Below, in pieces: positions 47,178 to 57,324 of a stretch of DNA of 64,000 bases (the stretch's first letter is position 1; each line of letters begins with the position of its first letter). Source of the stretch: Pogonophryne albipinna (taxonomy: Eukaryota; Chordata; Actinopteri; Perciformes; Artedidraconidae). The notes below the pieces were generated by a model. It worked only from the letters and a program-made list of their open reading frames with translations. It did no database searches and was not told the DNA's origin. The stretch lies in assembly GCA_028583405.1 (NCBI GenBank), contig CM053256.1, positions 23,285,325 through 23,349,324 of the forward strand. Direction: 5' to 3'. The position numbers and the translations under genes were made by a program.

Positions 47178-49614
47178 GAACCCCCCCCCTCAAGGGACGG
47201 ATCCCAGACGTCCCAAAAAACAAAGTCCAGCAGGGTGGGTGGAGGGGGTCTGGAGGACGGGTCTCGGGCGGACGGCCCAGGGGCAAGGCAGAGACCAAGG
47301 AGGGGGTCTCGGGCGGAAGGCCCGGGGGCAAGGCAGAGTCCAAGGTGGGGAACTCGGGCGGACGGCCCGGGGGCAAGGCAGAGTCCAAGGTGGGGAACTC
47401 GGGTGGACGGCCCGGGGGCAAGGCAGAGACCATGGAGGGGTGAAAGCCACAGCGGGCGAACTCAGGGGGCCGAGCATGAGGGCGAAGGCAGCGGCAGGAA
47501 GAGTCAGGGGGCCGGGCCCGAGGGCGAAGACCACGGCACTCAGGGGGCCGGGCTCGAGGGCGAAGACCGCGGCTCTCAGGGGGCCGGGCTCGAGGGCGAA
47601 GACCAGACAGCTCCGGAGGCCGGGCAGAACCCGGTGTCGGCCGAACAGGAACCGGAGCCAGTGGGACAGGCCTTGGCAGGATACCACACGGAAGAGGACC
47701 AGGAGTTGGCAGGACCCCCGGCGAGACAGGTGATGGCGGGGCCTCCAACGGAACAGGACAAGGGGTTGGCAGGACTCCCGGCAGAAGAGTTGTCGGCGGG
47801 ACCCCCAGAGGAACAGGACATAGGATTGGCAGGACCCCCGGCAGGAGAGTAGTCGGCGGGACCTCCGACGGCACAGGACATAGGGTTGGCAGGACCCCCG
47901 GCAAAAGAGTAGTCGGCGGGACCCCCAACGGGACAGGACATAGGGTTGGCAGGACCCCCGGCAGGAGAGTAGTCGGCGGGACCTCCGACGGCACAGGACA
48001 TAGGGTTGGCAGGACCTCCGGCAGAAGAGTAGTCGGCGGGACCCTGACGGGACAGGACATAGGGTTGGCAGGACCCCCGGCAGGAGAATAGTCGGCGGGA
48101 CCTCCAACGGCACAGGACACAGGGTTGGCAGGACCCCCGGCAGAAGAGTAGTCGGCAGGACCTCCAATGACACAGGACACAGGGTTGGCAGGACCCCCGG
48201 CAGAAGAGTAGTCGGCAGGGCCTCCAACGGGACAGGACATGGAGTTGGCAGGACCCCCAGCGGAACCTCCAACGGCACTTGAGTAGGGACTTGAGTGGGG
48301 ACTCGAGAGAGGGCTTGAGAGGGAACTCGAGAGGAAACTTGAGAGTTGACTTGAGAGGTGACTTGAGAGGGATCTCGAGAGGGGACTTGAGAGGGAACTC
48401 GAGAGGGGACTCGATAGGGAACTCGAGAGGTGACTTGAGAGGTAACTCGAGAGGGGACTTGAGAGAGAACTCGGGAGGTGACTGGAGACGGGACTCGAGA
48501 GGGGACTCGAGAGGGAACTTGAGAAAGAACTCAAGAGGAGACTTGAGAGGAGACTTGAGAGGAGACTTGAGAGGGGACTCGAGAAGAGACTTGAGAGGGG
48601 ACCTGAGAGGGAACTCGAGAGGAGACTTGAGAGGAGACTCGAGAGGAGACTCGAGAGGGGACTCGAGAGGGAACTCGAGAGGGAATTCGAGAGGGGACTC
48701 GAGAGGGAACTCGAGAGGGGACTCGAGAAGGAACTCGAGAAGGAACACAAGAGGAGACTTGAGAGGGGACTCGGGTAGGAACTTGAGAGGGAACTTGAGA
48801 GGGGACATGAGAGAGGACTTGAGAGAGGACTCGAGAAGAGAATCGAGATGGGACCTGAGAGGGGACTTGAGAGGGAACTCGAGAGGAGACTAGAGAGGAA
48901 ACTTGAGAGGGGACTCGCGTAAGAACTTGAGAGGAGACTTGAGAGGGGACTTGAGAGGGGACTTGAGAGGGGACTTGAGAGGGGATTTGAGAGGGGACTT
49001 GAGAGGGAACTTGTGTCGGTCGGTACGCCGACAGGACACGGGGAGCTGGCGTCGGCTGGGGAGCCAACAAGAGACGAGGTGCTGGAGTCGGCCGGTACGC
49101 CGACAGGACTCGGGGAGCTGGTGTTGGCTGGAGAGCCAACAGGAGACGAGGTGCTGGAGTCGGCCGGTACGCCGACAGGACTCGGGGAGCTGGCGTCGGC
49201 CGGTAAGCCAGTCCTGGAACCGAAACTGGAGTCGGGACCATGGCTACTGGGGCCGGTACTGAAGCCGGAACCATGGCTGCTGGGGCCGGTACTGAAGCCG
49301 GGACCATGGCTACTGGGGCCGGTACTGAAGCCGGAACCATGGCTGCTGGGGCCCGAACCATGGTTGCTGGGGCCAGGACTGGGGCTGGAACCATGGCTGT
49401 GTGGGCCGGTTCTGTAGCCGGAACCATGGCTGCTGGTCACGGAACCGGAACACGGAACCATGGCTGTGTGGGATGGTATTGGAGCACGGAACCATGGCTG
49501 TGGGGGCCGGCACTGGAGCATGGAACCATGGCTGCTGGGGCCGGAACCAGGGCCGGAACCATGGCCGCTGGGGCCGGACCCGCTGGAGTATGGGCTGGAA
49601 TCCTGGCCTTGCAT
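47164..49614 (-). CDS. Long Ser/Pro-rich repetitive ORF of the LTR element (816 codons)
   Basis: Minus-strand open frame starting MQGQDSSPYSSGSGPSGHGS and ending within the LTR edge. In order it contains an 11-residue repeat (SHGSGFSTGPS), a 24-residue repeat (SPVGVPADSSTSS type), a long 4-residue array (SPLS)n, a 20-residue repeat (CPVGGPADYSSAGGPANPMS), a 12-residue repeat (RGLRPRARPPES) and a 15-residue repeat (DSALPPGRPPEFPTL). The 20-residue array changes frame once (about 48045). No enzyme motif. It sits where gag would be. Other minus frames are open too, because the repeats contain few stops, so the coding frame is not certain. Confidence 0.5.
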   Translation of the reverse strand: MQGQDSSPYSSGSGPSGHGSGPGSGPSSHGSMLQCRPPQPWFRAPIPSHTAMVPCSGSVTSSHGSGYRTGPHSHGSSPSPGPSNHGSGPSSHGSGFSTGPSSHGPGFSTGPSSHGSGFSTGPSSHGPDSSFGSRTGLPADASSPSPVGVPADSSTSSPVGSPANTSSPSPVGVPADSSTSSLVGSPADASSPCPVGVPTDTSSLSSPLSNPLSSPLSSPLSSPLSSLLSSSYASPLSSFLSSLLSSSLSSPLSGPISILFSSPLSSPLSCPLSSSLSSSYPSPLSSLLLCSFSSSFSSPLSSSLSSPLSNSLSSSLSSPLSSLLSSLLSSLLSSSLSGPLSSLFSSPLSSLLSSLLSSLLLSSFSSSLSSPLSSPVSSHLPSSLSSPLSSYLSSHLSSSLSSPLSSSLSSPLSRSLSSHLSSQLSSFLSSSLSSPLSSPHSSPYSSAVGGSAGGPANSMSCPVGGPADYSSAGGPANPVSCVIGGPADYSSAGGPANPVSCAVGGPADYSPAGGPANPMSCPVRVPPTTLLPEVLPTLCPVPSEVPPTTLLPGVLPTLCPVPLGVPPTTLLPGVLPTLCPVPSEVPPTTLLPGVLPILCPVPLGVPPTTLLPGVLPTPCPVPLEAPPSPVSPGVLPTPGPLPCGILPRPVPLAPVPVRPTPGSARPPELSGLRPRARPPESRGLRPRARPPECRGLRPRARPPDSSCRCLRPHARPPEFARCGFHPSMVSALPPGRPPEFPTLDSALPPGRPPEFPTLDSALPPGLPPETPSLVSALPLGRPPETRPPDPLHPPCWTLFFGTSGIRPLRGGVLSHS
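47262..47445. repeat. Minisatellite, 45-bp unit, about 4 copies
   Basis: CGGACGGCCCGGGGGCAAGG recurs every 45 bases. Confidence 0.85.
47455..47620. repeat. Minisatellite, 36-bp unit, about 4-5 copies
   Basis: AGGGGGCCGGGCTCGAGGGC recurs every 36 bases. Confidence 0.8.
47690..48275. repeat. Minisatellite, 60-bp unit, about 9-10 copies
   Basis: GGGTTGGCAGGACCCCCGGC recurs every 60 bases, with one 59-bp unit near 48045. Confidence 0.92.
48285..49010. repeat. Minisatellite, 12-bp unit, about 60 copies
   Basis: GGGGACTTGAGA and variants (GGAACTCGAGAG) every 12 bases. Confidence 0.92.
49013..49215. repeat. Minisatellite, 72-bp unit, about 3 copies
   Basis: GTCGGCCGGTACGCCGACAG and GAGCCAACAGGAGACGAGG alternate with a 72-base period. 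Confidence 0.8.
49238..49580. repeat. Minisatellite, mainly 33-bp unit, about 10 copies
   Basis: GGGGCCGGTACTGAAGCCGG and AACCATGGCTGCT recur every 33 bases, degenerating to the right. Confidence 0.85.
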
Positions 49615-49958
49615 CTTCCAGAGACCTTTTGGAAGCTCCGTGGACCTCCAAACGCCAGACGGGCTCCTGAGAAAAGGTCTGAGGCTGGAGCTGGAGCCGC
49701 TGGAACCGGAACAGAGGCCTGGACCATGGCTGTCTGGGCCAGGTAATCGAGCAAGGAATCATAGCTCTGCGGACCGGTACTGGTGCATGGATCCAGGGCT
49801 GTGGAAACCGGAACTGAAGCCGGGATCATGGCTGTTGGAGCACGGGCTGGAATCCTGGCCCTGCGTCTCCTAGAGGCTTTTTGGAGACTCCGTGGACCTC
49901 CAACAGGACCGTAGTCGGATCCGAGGAAAGGGTTAGAAGCTTCGGACCAGTCCTCAGG

Positions 49959-50174
49959 TCAACTTGTGAAAAGTTGTAACCACTCAGGCATCGAACTCCT
50001 CAACCAAGGCATTTCGGCCACCTCCATTCGTGCCTTCTTGAGGATAGCCTCTTTCTCCTTTCTAGAAGAGGTTCCATTCCACTCGGCATGATAACACTGT
50101 AGGGAAAAATCTAGATTGAACAGATCCAACTCAAAATCATAAAAATCCGCTGGGTCCATTGTTGGTCGGTCCAT
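49959..50174 (-). CDS. Short 5' ORF of the LTR element
   Basis: The ATG at 50174-50172 is three bases inside the LTR edge. It reads MDRPTMDPADFYDFELDLFN, LDFSLQCYHAEWNGTSSRKE, KEAILKKARMEVAEMPWLRS, ending EWLQLFTS and stop. An ATG 15 bases further up, in the LTR, would add MLPDR. Acidic, with a charged helix. It occupies the position of a gag N-terminus. Known function: none. Confidence 0.5.
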   Translation of the reverse strand: MDRPTMDPADFYDFELDLFNLDFSLQCYHAEWNGTSSRKEKEAILKKARMEVAEMPWLRSSMPEWLQLFTS

Positions 50175-50176
50175 TC

Positions 50177-50599
50177 TGTCAGGAAGCATGGAAAAGGTAG
50201 GACCCGAATGCAGAATTTAACAAAAAGCGAGCTTTATTAAATAATAACAGCTGTGTCAAAAGGCAGTGTCCAAAATATCCAAAAATAAACGAGCAGCACA
50301 AGGAACATGGACCGTGGAATAACATGGAGGGAAAACAATGGACCGACATGGAACACAGGGGAAGACTAGACTAAATACACAGAAGGGTAATCACAGGACA
50401 AGACACAGCTGGGCAGGGGAGGGAGAAACACAAGGGCAACAGGTGAACACAATGAGACAGACACACCAGGGAACTAACGACAGGGAGGAGGACCAGACAA
50501 AACACAAGGAGGAAGACAAAACACAGAATGAACAGACTTACAAAACCCATAACCAGACAGAAAACACTAAAACCGTGACATAAACCTAGGAGTGTGACA
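50177..50599 (-). repeat. LTR (5' in element orientation)
   Basis: TGTCAGGAAGCATGG to GGAGTGTGACA; partner of 46760-47177. Confidence 0.92.
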
Positions 50600-51260
50600 C
50601 CCTCTCGCGCTCCTCCTTCTCCTCCATGCTGCGCTGCAGGTGACGCTGCAGGCTGCTGTTCACCATCTCCAGCTTCTCGGCGGCCGCTCGCTCAAGTTCG
50701 CTCTTCATCTTGCGGTTATTCCCCTCCAGATTTTTAACAGCTCCTCCCGCTTCGATTGTTCTCCCTCCTTTCTGGCCTTCTGAGCCGTGAGCTCTGCCTG
50801 TCGCTGTCTCTGTCTCTCCAGCTCCTCCAGCAGCTGACGCTCCATGATGCGCTTCGCCTCCTCCTTCTGTTGCTTTTGACGGTCCTGCTCCCGAAGCTCC
50901 ATGCGGTACTCCTTAATCTGCTGCATCACTTTCTTTTCTCTTTGGGACTGGTCCCCATACCGGGAGTTGATGCGGTCGATCTCTTCAGCCAATCTGCCGT
51001 CTTGCCTCCGGAGTCTCCGTTCCTCTTTTATCAGGGATACCTGTTCCTGTATCCGTGCAAACTGCTGCTCCATGCTTCTCAAACGGCACTCCTCCTGTTT
51101 GTCACTGGCTGTCTGAAACCACATGAATGACTTCATCATCTCAGTCAGTTCCTCCAACTTGCCCCCATGGTTTACCAGCCGTGGACCCCTGGTGAGTTCC
51201 AGGCCTAGCCACACCGTCATTTGGCTCCTCTCTTTGGTCACTCTTCTTTCCTCTCGTCAT
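50600..51260 (-). pseudogene. Coiled-coil gag remnant of an older LTR element
   Basis: It starts at ATG 51260 (MTRGKKSDQREEPNDGVARP). It shifts frame near 51160 to GGKLEELTEMMKSFMWFQ and a long heptad-rich helix (RQDGRLAEEIDRINSRYGDQ, KEEAKRIMERQLLEELERQR). It shifts again at about 50730, where one A is missing, into NRKMKSELERAAAEKLEMVN and QRSMEEKEERER. After the inserted LTR element the same frame continues at 46759 as ELISMKKQ. The primer-binding-like site 20 bases upstream identifies it as a gag. A host coiled-coil gene is a less likely alternative. Confidence 0.6.
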
Positions 51261-51280
51261 TTTCAGCTCCTTACTTGGTA

Positions 51281-51300
51281 AATCCCACTTCTGACACCAA
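51281..51300 (-). promoter_or_regulatory. Primer-binding site of the older LTR element
   Basis: On minus TTGGTGTCAGAAGTGGGATT, the form found after the 5' LTR of many Gypsy elements. Confidence 0.6.
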
Positions 51301-51301
51301 T

Positions 51302-51469
51302 TGTGAAGCTGACCATTGAGCGGCCCGACCAAGCAAGGAGGAAGAGGCCGCTTACTTCCTTTACTTCCGTCTTTTAACCTATTTTCCTTTCTCTTTCTTG
51401 ATCCTCCTTAGCAACCTTCATTATAGTCCTTGACAGTGGTCTGTACTACTGTATTAACAACGTGTCACA
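51302..51469 (-). repeat. Probable 5' LTR of the older element
   Basis: On minus TGTGACACGTTG to GGTCAGCTTCACA, ending one base before the primer site. No second copy is seen, so the outer limit is inferred from the TGTGA...TCACA ends. Confidence 0.45.
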
Positions 51470-51783
51470 TGTTAAGAATTGAAAATCAGAATCGAGTATT
51501 CAACTAAGCCGTGTAATAAAAGGTGTTAGTAGCCTTAAGGGCCTACACAGTTGTTATGCTATACCACATTGTCCTTCACTGGATGTATAATGAGCAGCAC
51601 CAAACTACATTTTAGCATTTAAAATACCTAGCCATTCTTTTGCTGTTATTTTGGGGAAAGTAACTCAAAAGTAATATAAAAGTAGTGTAACTCATTACAT
51701 TTCAGAGGCAGTAATATTGTAATGTAACCTATTACTTTAAAAAGACAGTAATAAGTAATATGTAATATATTACATTTTGGAAG

Positions 51784-52492
51784 CAGTGGCGAGCCGTGAC
51801 TTGTATACCTAGGCCCTCTAACCCCCAACCCTTCCCTCGAAAAAAAAAAATAGTTAATACTTCACAGCGCATATACTTCAGCGGAATATCAAAACAACGG
51901 CCCGAGGTGCAAAACGCATCAATGAATGCCACCCTCTACCACACAAAACAACACCTGTAAATAACCCAATTTGTGTTCTTTGAAATTGAAAAGGATATTG
52001 CATTGTGTTTGCTACGTTCGTTGCAGTTGTATGTCTTCAGTGTAATTTGGCATGCTTTTATTTTGAAGGCGAGTTTACGCTGTTGACAAGAAGTTGTTGT
52101 TGCTATGGAAACAAGAAAAGCTAATAAAACCCACCCATTTAGAGGGAAGATATGATTGGTCAATAGTACTGTGATTTGGCATTACTCTCTCGTTCAGTTA
52201 CTATAGCGGGCCCTCTGTGAATTTACAGCAGGACCTCCACTGTCTTCACAGTAACTCGCAGAGACGGCTCAAGGAGCTTCTTTCATTTAACCCTTCACAT
52301 TCAAACAAAAACTGAATAGGCAGATTCGAAGGATTTATTTATTTGGAAATGTTATTTTAAATACAATTAAAACAAGTTATTTTGGTAAAACTAATGAAAA
52401 ATAGAACTTTTTTTTAATGTTTTTAAATATTATTTTGTAGAATATCTTAGGCCCTCAGAGAGGGCCTAGAGGGCCCTGACGGCTCGCCACTG
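51784..52492. mobile_element. hAT-like non-autonomous element
   Basis: CAGTGGCGAGCCGT and ACGGCTCGCCACTG ends; no transposase. An 8-bp duplicate is not seen. 51955-52125 is the inverted counterpart of 52685-52855, which belongs to a neighbouring copy. Confidence 0.7.
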
Positions 52493-52859
52493 CAAAACAG
52501 CATAGCCTACAAACGAATTAGGACACAACCCACATTTTTATATAGTTAATACCAACCTTGTGCCTCTTCGGGGGGTACTAAACTTAAACATAAACTTTAT
52601 CCTTTACTTTCTCCGTCTTTATATGTAGATATTACTTTTCTCCGTTAATCTCCGCTCCTTTTCTCCGTCACGTTGTTTCCATAGCAACAACAACTTCCTG
52701 TCAACAGCGTAAACTCGCATTCAAAATAAAGGCATCTAAATAAAACAGGAAGTTAACCTAAATTACATTTAAGACATACAACTGCAACGAAAGTAACAAA
52801 AACAATGTAATATCCTTTTCAGTTTCACAGAACACAAATTGGGTTATTTACAATAGTTA

Positions 52860-53135
52860 GGTAACTCTTTTATTGCACTAGGTAACAGCAACAATAGGTT
52901 GTAGCATTCAAACCAGCTCATGGACTTGCAGTGGTCCTCGCTTTTTTTATGTCTCTCCAACGAGTTACGCAGGTGCTTCCAGTCTTCATATCCATCCCTC
53001 GTAAATGCACCTTCAGCTCCTGGGCTGGGAAAATGTCTGCACATTTTACAGAAAAGCGCGTCCCTACTTGCGCTGTATTCCACCCAGGGAAAATCTTCAT
53101 ACCACCTCGATGAGAAACACCATGATTAACAGTAT
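52860..53135 (-). pseudogene. hAT transposase TTF-type zinc-finger fragment
   Basis: It reads SSRWYEDFPWVEYSASRDAL, FCKMCRHFPSPGAEGAFTRD, GYEDWKHLRNSLERHKKSED and HCKSM. The pattern WYEDFPW..YS...DA.FC..C..F and W...H..S..HC belongs to the TTF-type finger at the start of ZMYM1/hAT-type transposases. The catalytic domain is absent. The upstream LKLKKFPYTVNHG is in another frame. Confidence 0.75.
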
Positions 53136-53273
53136 AGGGGAACTTCTTCAGTTTTAACTGTGAAGGCGGTTCATCAAGTGCAGACAGATCAGCGGGTAAG
53201 CCTACACCTGCTTCATGCAGACGACCGGGAGCGGAAGGGAGCACTGCTAGCACCGTGGAGCAAGCGGTCGTAA

Positions 53274-53558
53274 AGCAGCGTCCACACGGCGGCGTGCATT
53301 GAAGCTTGCCGGCGGGCATGTCTGAAACTCGACCAACAACCAATTACATGAATATCCCGCCCCGGACACACAAGCATGCGGTTTGAGTGGCTAGAGCTTG
53401 TACTGGCATATGATTTGATTTGCTGACGCTTCCGTCGAAGCCAGCAAAGCGAAGCGACGGAACAACAATGCAGTTCGGCAAAGCGTGATGTCACCCCATT
53501 CAAAGTGAATGGGCAGAAGCGTTGAATCTTCAACGCACGCCGCCGTGTGGACGGGCCG
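53274..53558. mobile_element. Harbinger-type MITE, 285 bp, TAA TSD
   Basis: Ends with GTCCACACGGCGGCG and CGCCGCCGTGTGGAC; TAA at 53271-53273 and 53559-53561. A three-base TWA duplicate is typical of PIF/Harbinger. Confidence 0.72.
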
Positions 53559-53561
53559 TAA

Positions 53562-55225
53562 CAGTATAGTCTCCGTAGTCGGAGAGCCTGGCCCTGGATC
53601 GCTGCTAGATGAGAGCATCATTTGCAGGCAGCTCTCTCACGTTACTAATTGGGCGCGCGCCGGAACCAACAACCAGTAGTAGTACCGTTAAAACCTAACG
53701 ATACCCATCCATATGATTATATTGCCATCATTTTCAAATTATCAGGTCATACTGAAACCACTGAATAACAACTTTCCGTCATAACATTTTAATATTTGAA
53801 TATATAATTTTTTTTTGCTATATGAATCTTTTATATAAATGTTGACCATTATTTTCTGAGCAATTTTTAAGTAGCCTATAGTTTTAAATGTGATCCATTT
53901 TTTTCAGAAATGTGTGTCGTTAACTTTTTTCTTGGATAGCCACTTGCTTTTTATTCAAAAATAAGCAGGTCTGCTCTCTCTCACTGTTGTGGGCCAGCTA
54001 TTTGTATATTAGCATGTAATTTCTGCTCTTATGAAAACCTTTGATCCTGCTGTGCTGTCTGTTTTCCTAATTTGAATGGGAGACTGCTAGCTCGGTCCTT
54101 TTGCAATAAAGGGGCAGCATGTTCCCCTAACCAAAAAAGCACGTAACATTATAATGACATCTACAATGTAATATTATAACCACATTTTCATTTTTGGCAA
54201 AGATGCGCTGTGTCTTGTTTTATTATTTGAAAAATAAAACAGTGGAAGACTTGTGTCCCTTTATAAAAAGAGGAATAATCAGCCAATTTCATTCTGGTAT
54301 TGAATTTGTTATTCCGCTGAGTGCAAATTAACAGTAAATGATGCAGCCTTTCAAGATAACAATGTAAATGGTAGACAGGAGACAGGTTGCTCAGTATGTA
54401 CAAAGACAAGAGAGAAAATAAAATGAGAAGTTTTGTGCAGACAAAATCACCTACGTGATCAATGGCTTTTTTCTCCTCATGGATTTGTTCTTTTCCTCAC
54501 AGTTTAGCCTCTCTTGTCTCTACATACAGCATAGCTTGCCTGTGTATTTACTGCTTGATGGAAAACTACCTCAGTCTCCCATTTTTCTTCTTGCTTTTGC
54601 AGACAGACAGCTGCACTCCAGCACCTCAGGGTTTACAGTGAAGTATGAGGATGGCCTTTTTAAGTCCCTGTGCTCCCTTCCTTTAACAATTTTGACTCCA
54701 CTATCTTTTTCTCTGTTTCAGGGTTTCCCATGACTTTGAGTTCCAATGAGATACCTTTGTTTGTGCCCTTATTCCTAAAAAGTTTAAATTCCTACTGAGC
54801 TGTTTACATAGCTAAAACATGTTTTAACTTATATTCCTGTTTACACGCAACCATGTTGTTTTCCATGTGTTCAATTGTGGGAACACAGCCTCCCTCTTTT
54901 ATTTCTTCAACAACATTCTTTAAAGGTTGGCAGTGCAATATGTGTGCATAACATTATCATCATTTATTTATTCACAAGTAAAAATAAATTTACAATGATA
55001 AAAGTACGATCATAAGACAAAATGTAGAGCTATTTCAAAGCTTTAGAACAAGGGCATGGACACTAAACATAAATTATTTACATTATTAATACATCTAGAA
55101 TCGGAGATTTCATGTATTATACAGAAATATCACAAACCAAACCATTCCTATAGAAAACCTGTTGATATTAAAGTATTTTCAAGACGCTGTATTGCTCAAA
55201 CAGGAGGGAAAAACCAAAATTGAGA
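53562..55225. other. Non-coding stretch
   Basis: AT-rich; short ORFs without support. Confidence 0.45.
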
Positions 55226-55227
55226 CG

Positions 55228-55325
55228 CATATATAGTATTTTTTTTTTTTATTTAACCAGGAAAGTCTGATTGAAATTAGAAATCTCTTTTGCAACAGAG
55301 TCCTGACCAAGATAGGCAGCAGCAC
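55228..55325 (-). repeat. LINE 3' tail, minus strand
   Basis: On minus it ends CTTTCCTGGTTAAATAAA; a frequent fish retroelement tail. Confidence 0.5.
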
Positions 55326-55965
55326 AGTTAAAGAAAAAAAAAGTAAAACAATAACAGAGAACATGTATGTTCACAATCAGAAAATCATCATAAAAAAGCA
55401 CTACAGACAGAGTTGTCTGGTTCTGGCATAAGTGAATGTGCTTTTACCTTAGCTTCGTGTGGACATAAGGGACAGTTAGCAGAAACAAGTCCTCAGAAGA
55501 AGAACGCTCCAACCACAAATGAATCCTCAGCCAAGTGTCTTTATCTAAAAAAAGCTGCATTAAGAATAGATCCTAATTTGGAATATCCACATGAAATATG
55601 CTGTTTACATTACCCTTGTGAAAGTGGAACATTTTGCGCATGTCACTTTGGCTGAAACGTATTCTTGTTCATTTTAACTCAAATATCACTTGTTGCTTCA
55701 TTAAGACATATATTTTATAAGCTGGAAGGTTTTGTGTCTGAGGTGAGGTTTTGGAAGAAAGTGATTGAACGCTTTTCCTTTGGTGTCCCTGTTGAGCTTT
55801 GATAGTCGAACACCTTTGGCCACAATAACCTTCCTCATCCATCTTGCTTTCTGGCAGCAGCCACTATGGAAATCTGCATCTGTAGTCCTCCCTAAGCGTG
55901 GGGTGTGCCTTTAGTAAATTGGCATTCATGTTGCTGTGTTCTCTTGGGCACTGGGTTTGTACCAT
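55326..55965. other. Non-coding stretch
   Basis: No feature recognised. The ORF 55413-55655 has no known domain. Confidence 0.4.
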
Positions 55966-56203
55966 AGACTGTATATATAAATGGACGTAGGGTCCGTGAC
56001 GTCACCCATAGGATTCTACAGACTTGCCGAGAAGCCCTTAGTAGGCGGAGTCGGCCACTAACGGCTCGACAGTGACGTCAGAGTTCAACTCCCGCCTGCT
56101 CCAGCCTGATCCAAATAAGGGCAAAGAGGCGGAGCCGAGGCGGGACCTGCTGCCACCGAGCTGGAAGTTCCAGAGCTAGCTGAAGCTACCAAGCTAAGCT
56201 AAC

Positions 56204-56965
56204 ATGCTCCCCATCTGCACACTGCCGTCGCATTTTACGTTTCTAAGGTAAGCGGAAATGAAACTATTCAGAAAAACTATAAATAATAATCTAAGTTATT
56301 GAGTTTTTAGCATAATACTTCAGAATCTTAAAATCCCTTAACGTTTGTATGCAATTGTGCTAAATTCAACACTGGAATCAAGCAAATATTAATATGTTTG
56401 CATGACATTAGTTATTTATATTTTGATATCACTTAACTATACGTTTAATAGATTTAAGTCAAGCTAAGGTACATGTGATGGTAGCTAGTTAGTGCTCTTA
56501 CCTGTGAGGCCTCCTCCAAACAGCATAATAACCAGACTGTATCATTAAAACTAAGTACCAGTTCTAGATCCTTGACTTTAGACAAACAATTCAAAAGACA
56601 ACATGTATTTAAAGACCAATCTTTATTTGAATGTGCCTCTTAACCTGGGATATTAGTTATACAGTAATAGTATTGACAATCTAAAAAAACTGAGCAACTC
56701 AACTGTCAACTTTATGTTTCTTATTGTCTGAAGCATTTATTATTTTCATTTTCCCCCTCTCATATTCAGTGTGGATGGATTGAGACAGCGTGGTGTCCAG
56801 AGAGCAGCAGAGACTTCAGGGAGAAACCTCCGTGTGATGGACGTCCTGTCTGTTGGGTTGGAGAGGACTGAGGGTCTTTCCTCTGCGAGGAGGACCAGGC
56901 CTGATGGAGGAGCTGATACCAAAGCTGATACCAACTGCACAGGCCTAGTCTGTCACTTTATTTGA
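56204..56965 (+). CDS. Putative two-exon small ORF (79 codons)
   Basis: Exon 1 has ATG at 56204 and donor AAG|GTAAGC at 56247. The intron ends TTCATATTCAG at 56769. Exon 2 continues 56770-56965 to TGA. Joined in phase it reads MLPICTLPSHFTFLS then VDGLRQRGVQRAAETSGRNL and so on to TNCTGLVCHFI. AATAAA at about 57060 is in the right place for polyadenylation. The first exon lies just downstream of ATAGACTGTATATATAAA (55972-55989), a motif common in fish repeats, so this may be a repeat-derived transcript. I know no domain for it. Confidence 0.4.
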
Positions 56966-57324
56966 CTAAATGTGTTTACTTATACATTTAATAGGTTTAC
57001 ACCTTCTGTCCATATGTGGTTTTTATTTGAAACATTTGATTAATTTTTGGTTCACATTTCAATAAATTGTATTTGTATTTGCACTCCTTTTGTCCATTAT
57101 TCTTACTGAAAATGTTAGATTACACATTCACATTTATTTGTGACGTTGCAAACTCTGCGGTACAAGGCACAAGCGATGTGAAGCTCATAAAGTGAGGCAA
57201 ATAGAAATAATCAGCTGATGGAGTGTAGATGTGGAAATAGGTGCATTCGATCAGCTGACTGTGTTTTCACAATAAAAGTAGTTTCTTAGTGTACTGGTCT
57301 TAAAATCTCATAACATCAGCTTTT

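Larger units (their letters stand above)
46760..50599 (-). mobile_element. LTR retrotransposon with Ser/Pro-rich ORF, minus strand
   Basis: LTRs at 46760-47177 and 50177-50599 are almost identical, so the insertion is recent. TSD CCCTC at 46755-46759 and 50600-50604. On the minus strand a G-run (complement of 47180-47192) precedes the 3' LTR as a polypurine tract. The interior has a 70-codon acidic ORF at the 5' side and a long repetitive ORF, but no protease, RT or integrase. Non-autonomous. It interrupts a coiled-coil gag frame, which closes when the element is removed. Confidence 0.9.

Noticed and set aside
48285..49010. CRISPR-like regular repeats
   Set aside because: Contiguous 12-bp minisatellite without spacers, in a vertebrate-type genome.
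47172..49873. Plus-strand frames over the repetitive LTR-element interior
   Set aside because: They are open only because the minisatellites have few stops; LTR, polypurine tract and leader ORF all indicate the minus strand.
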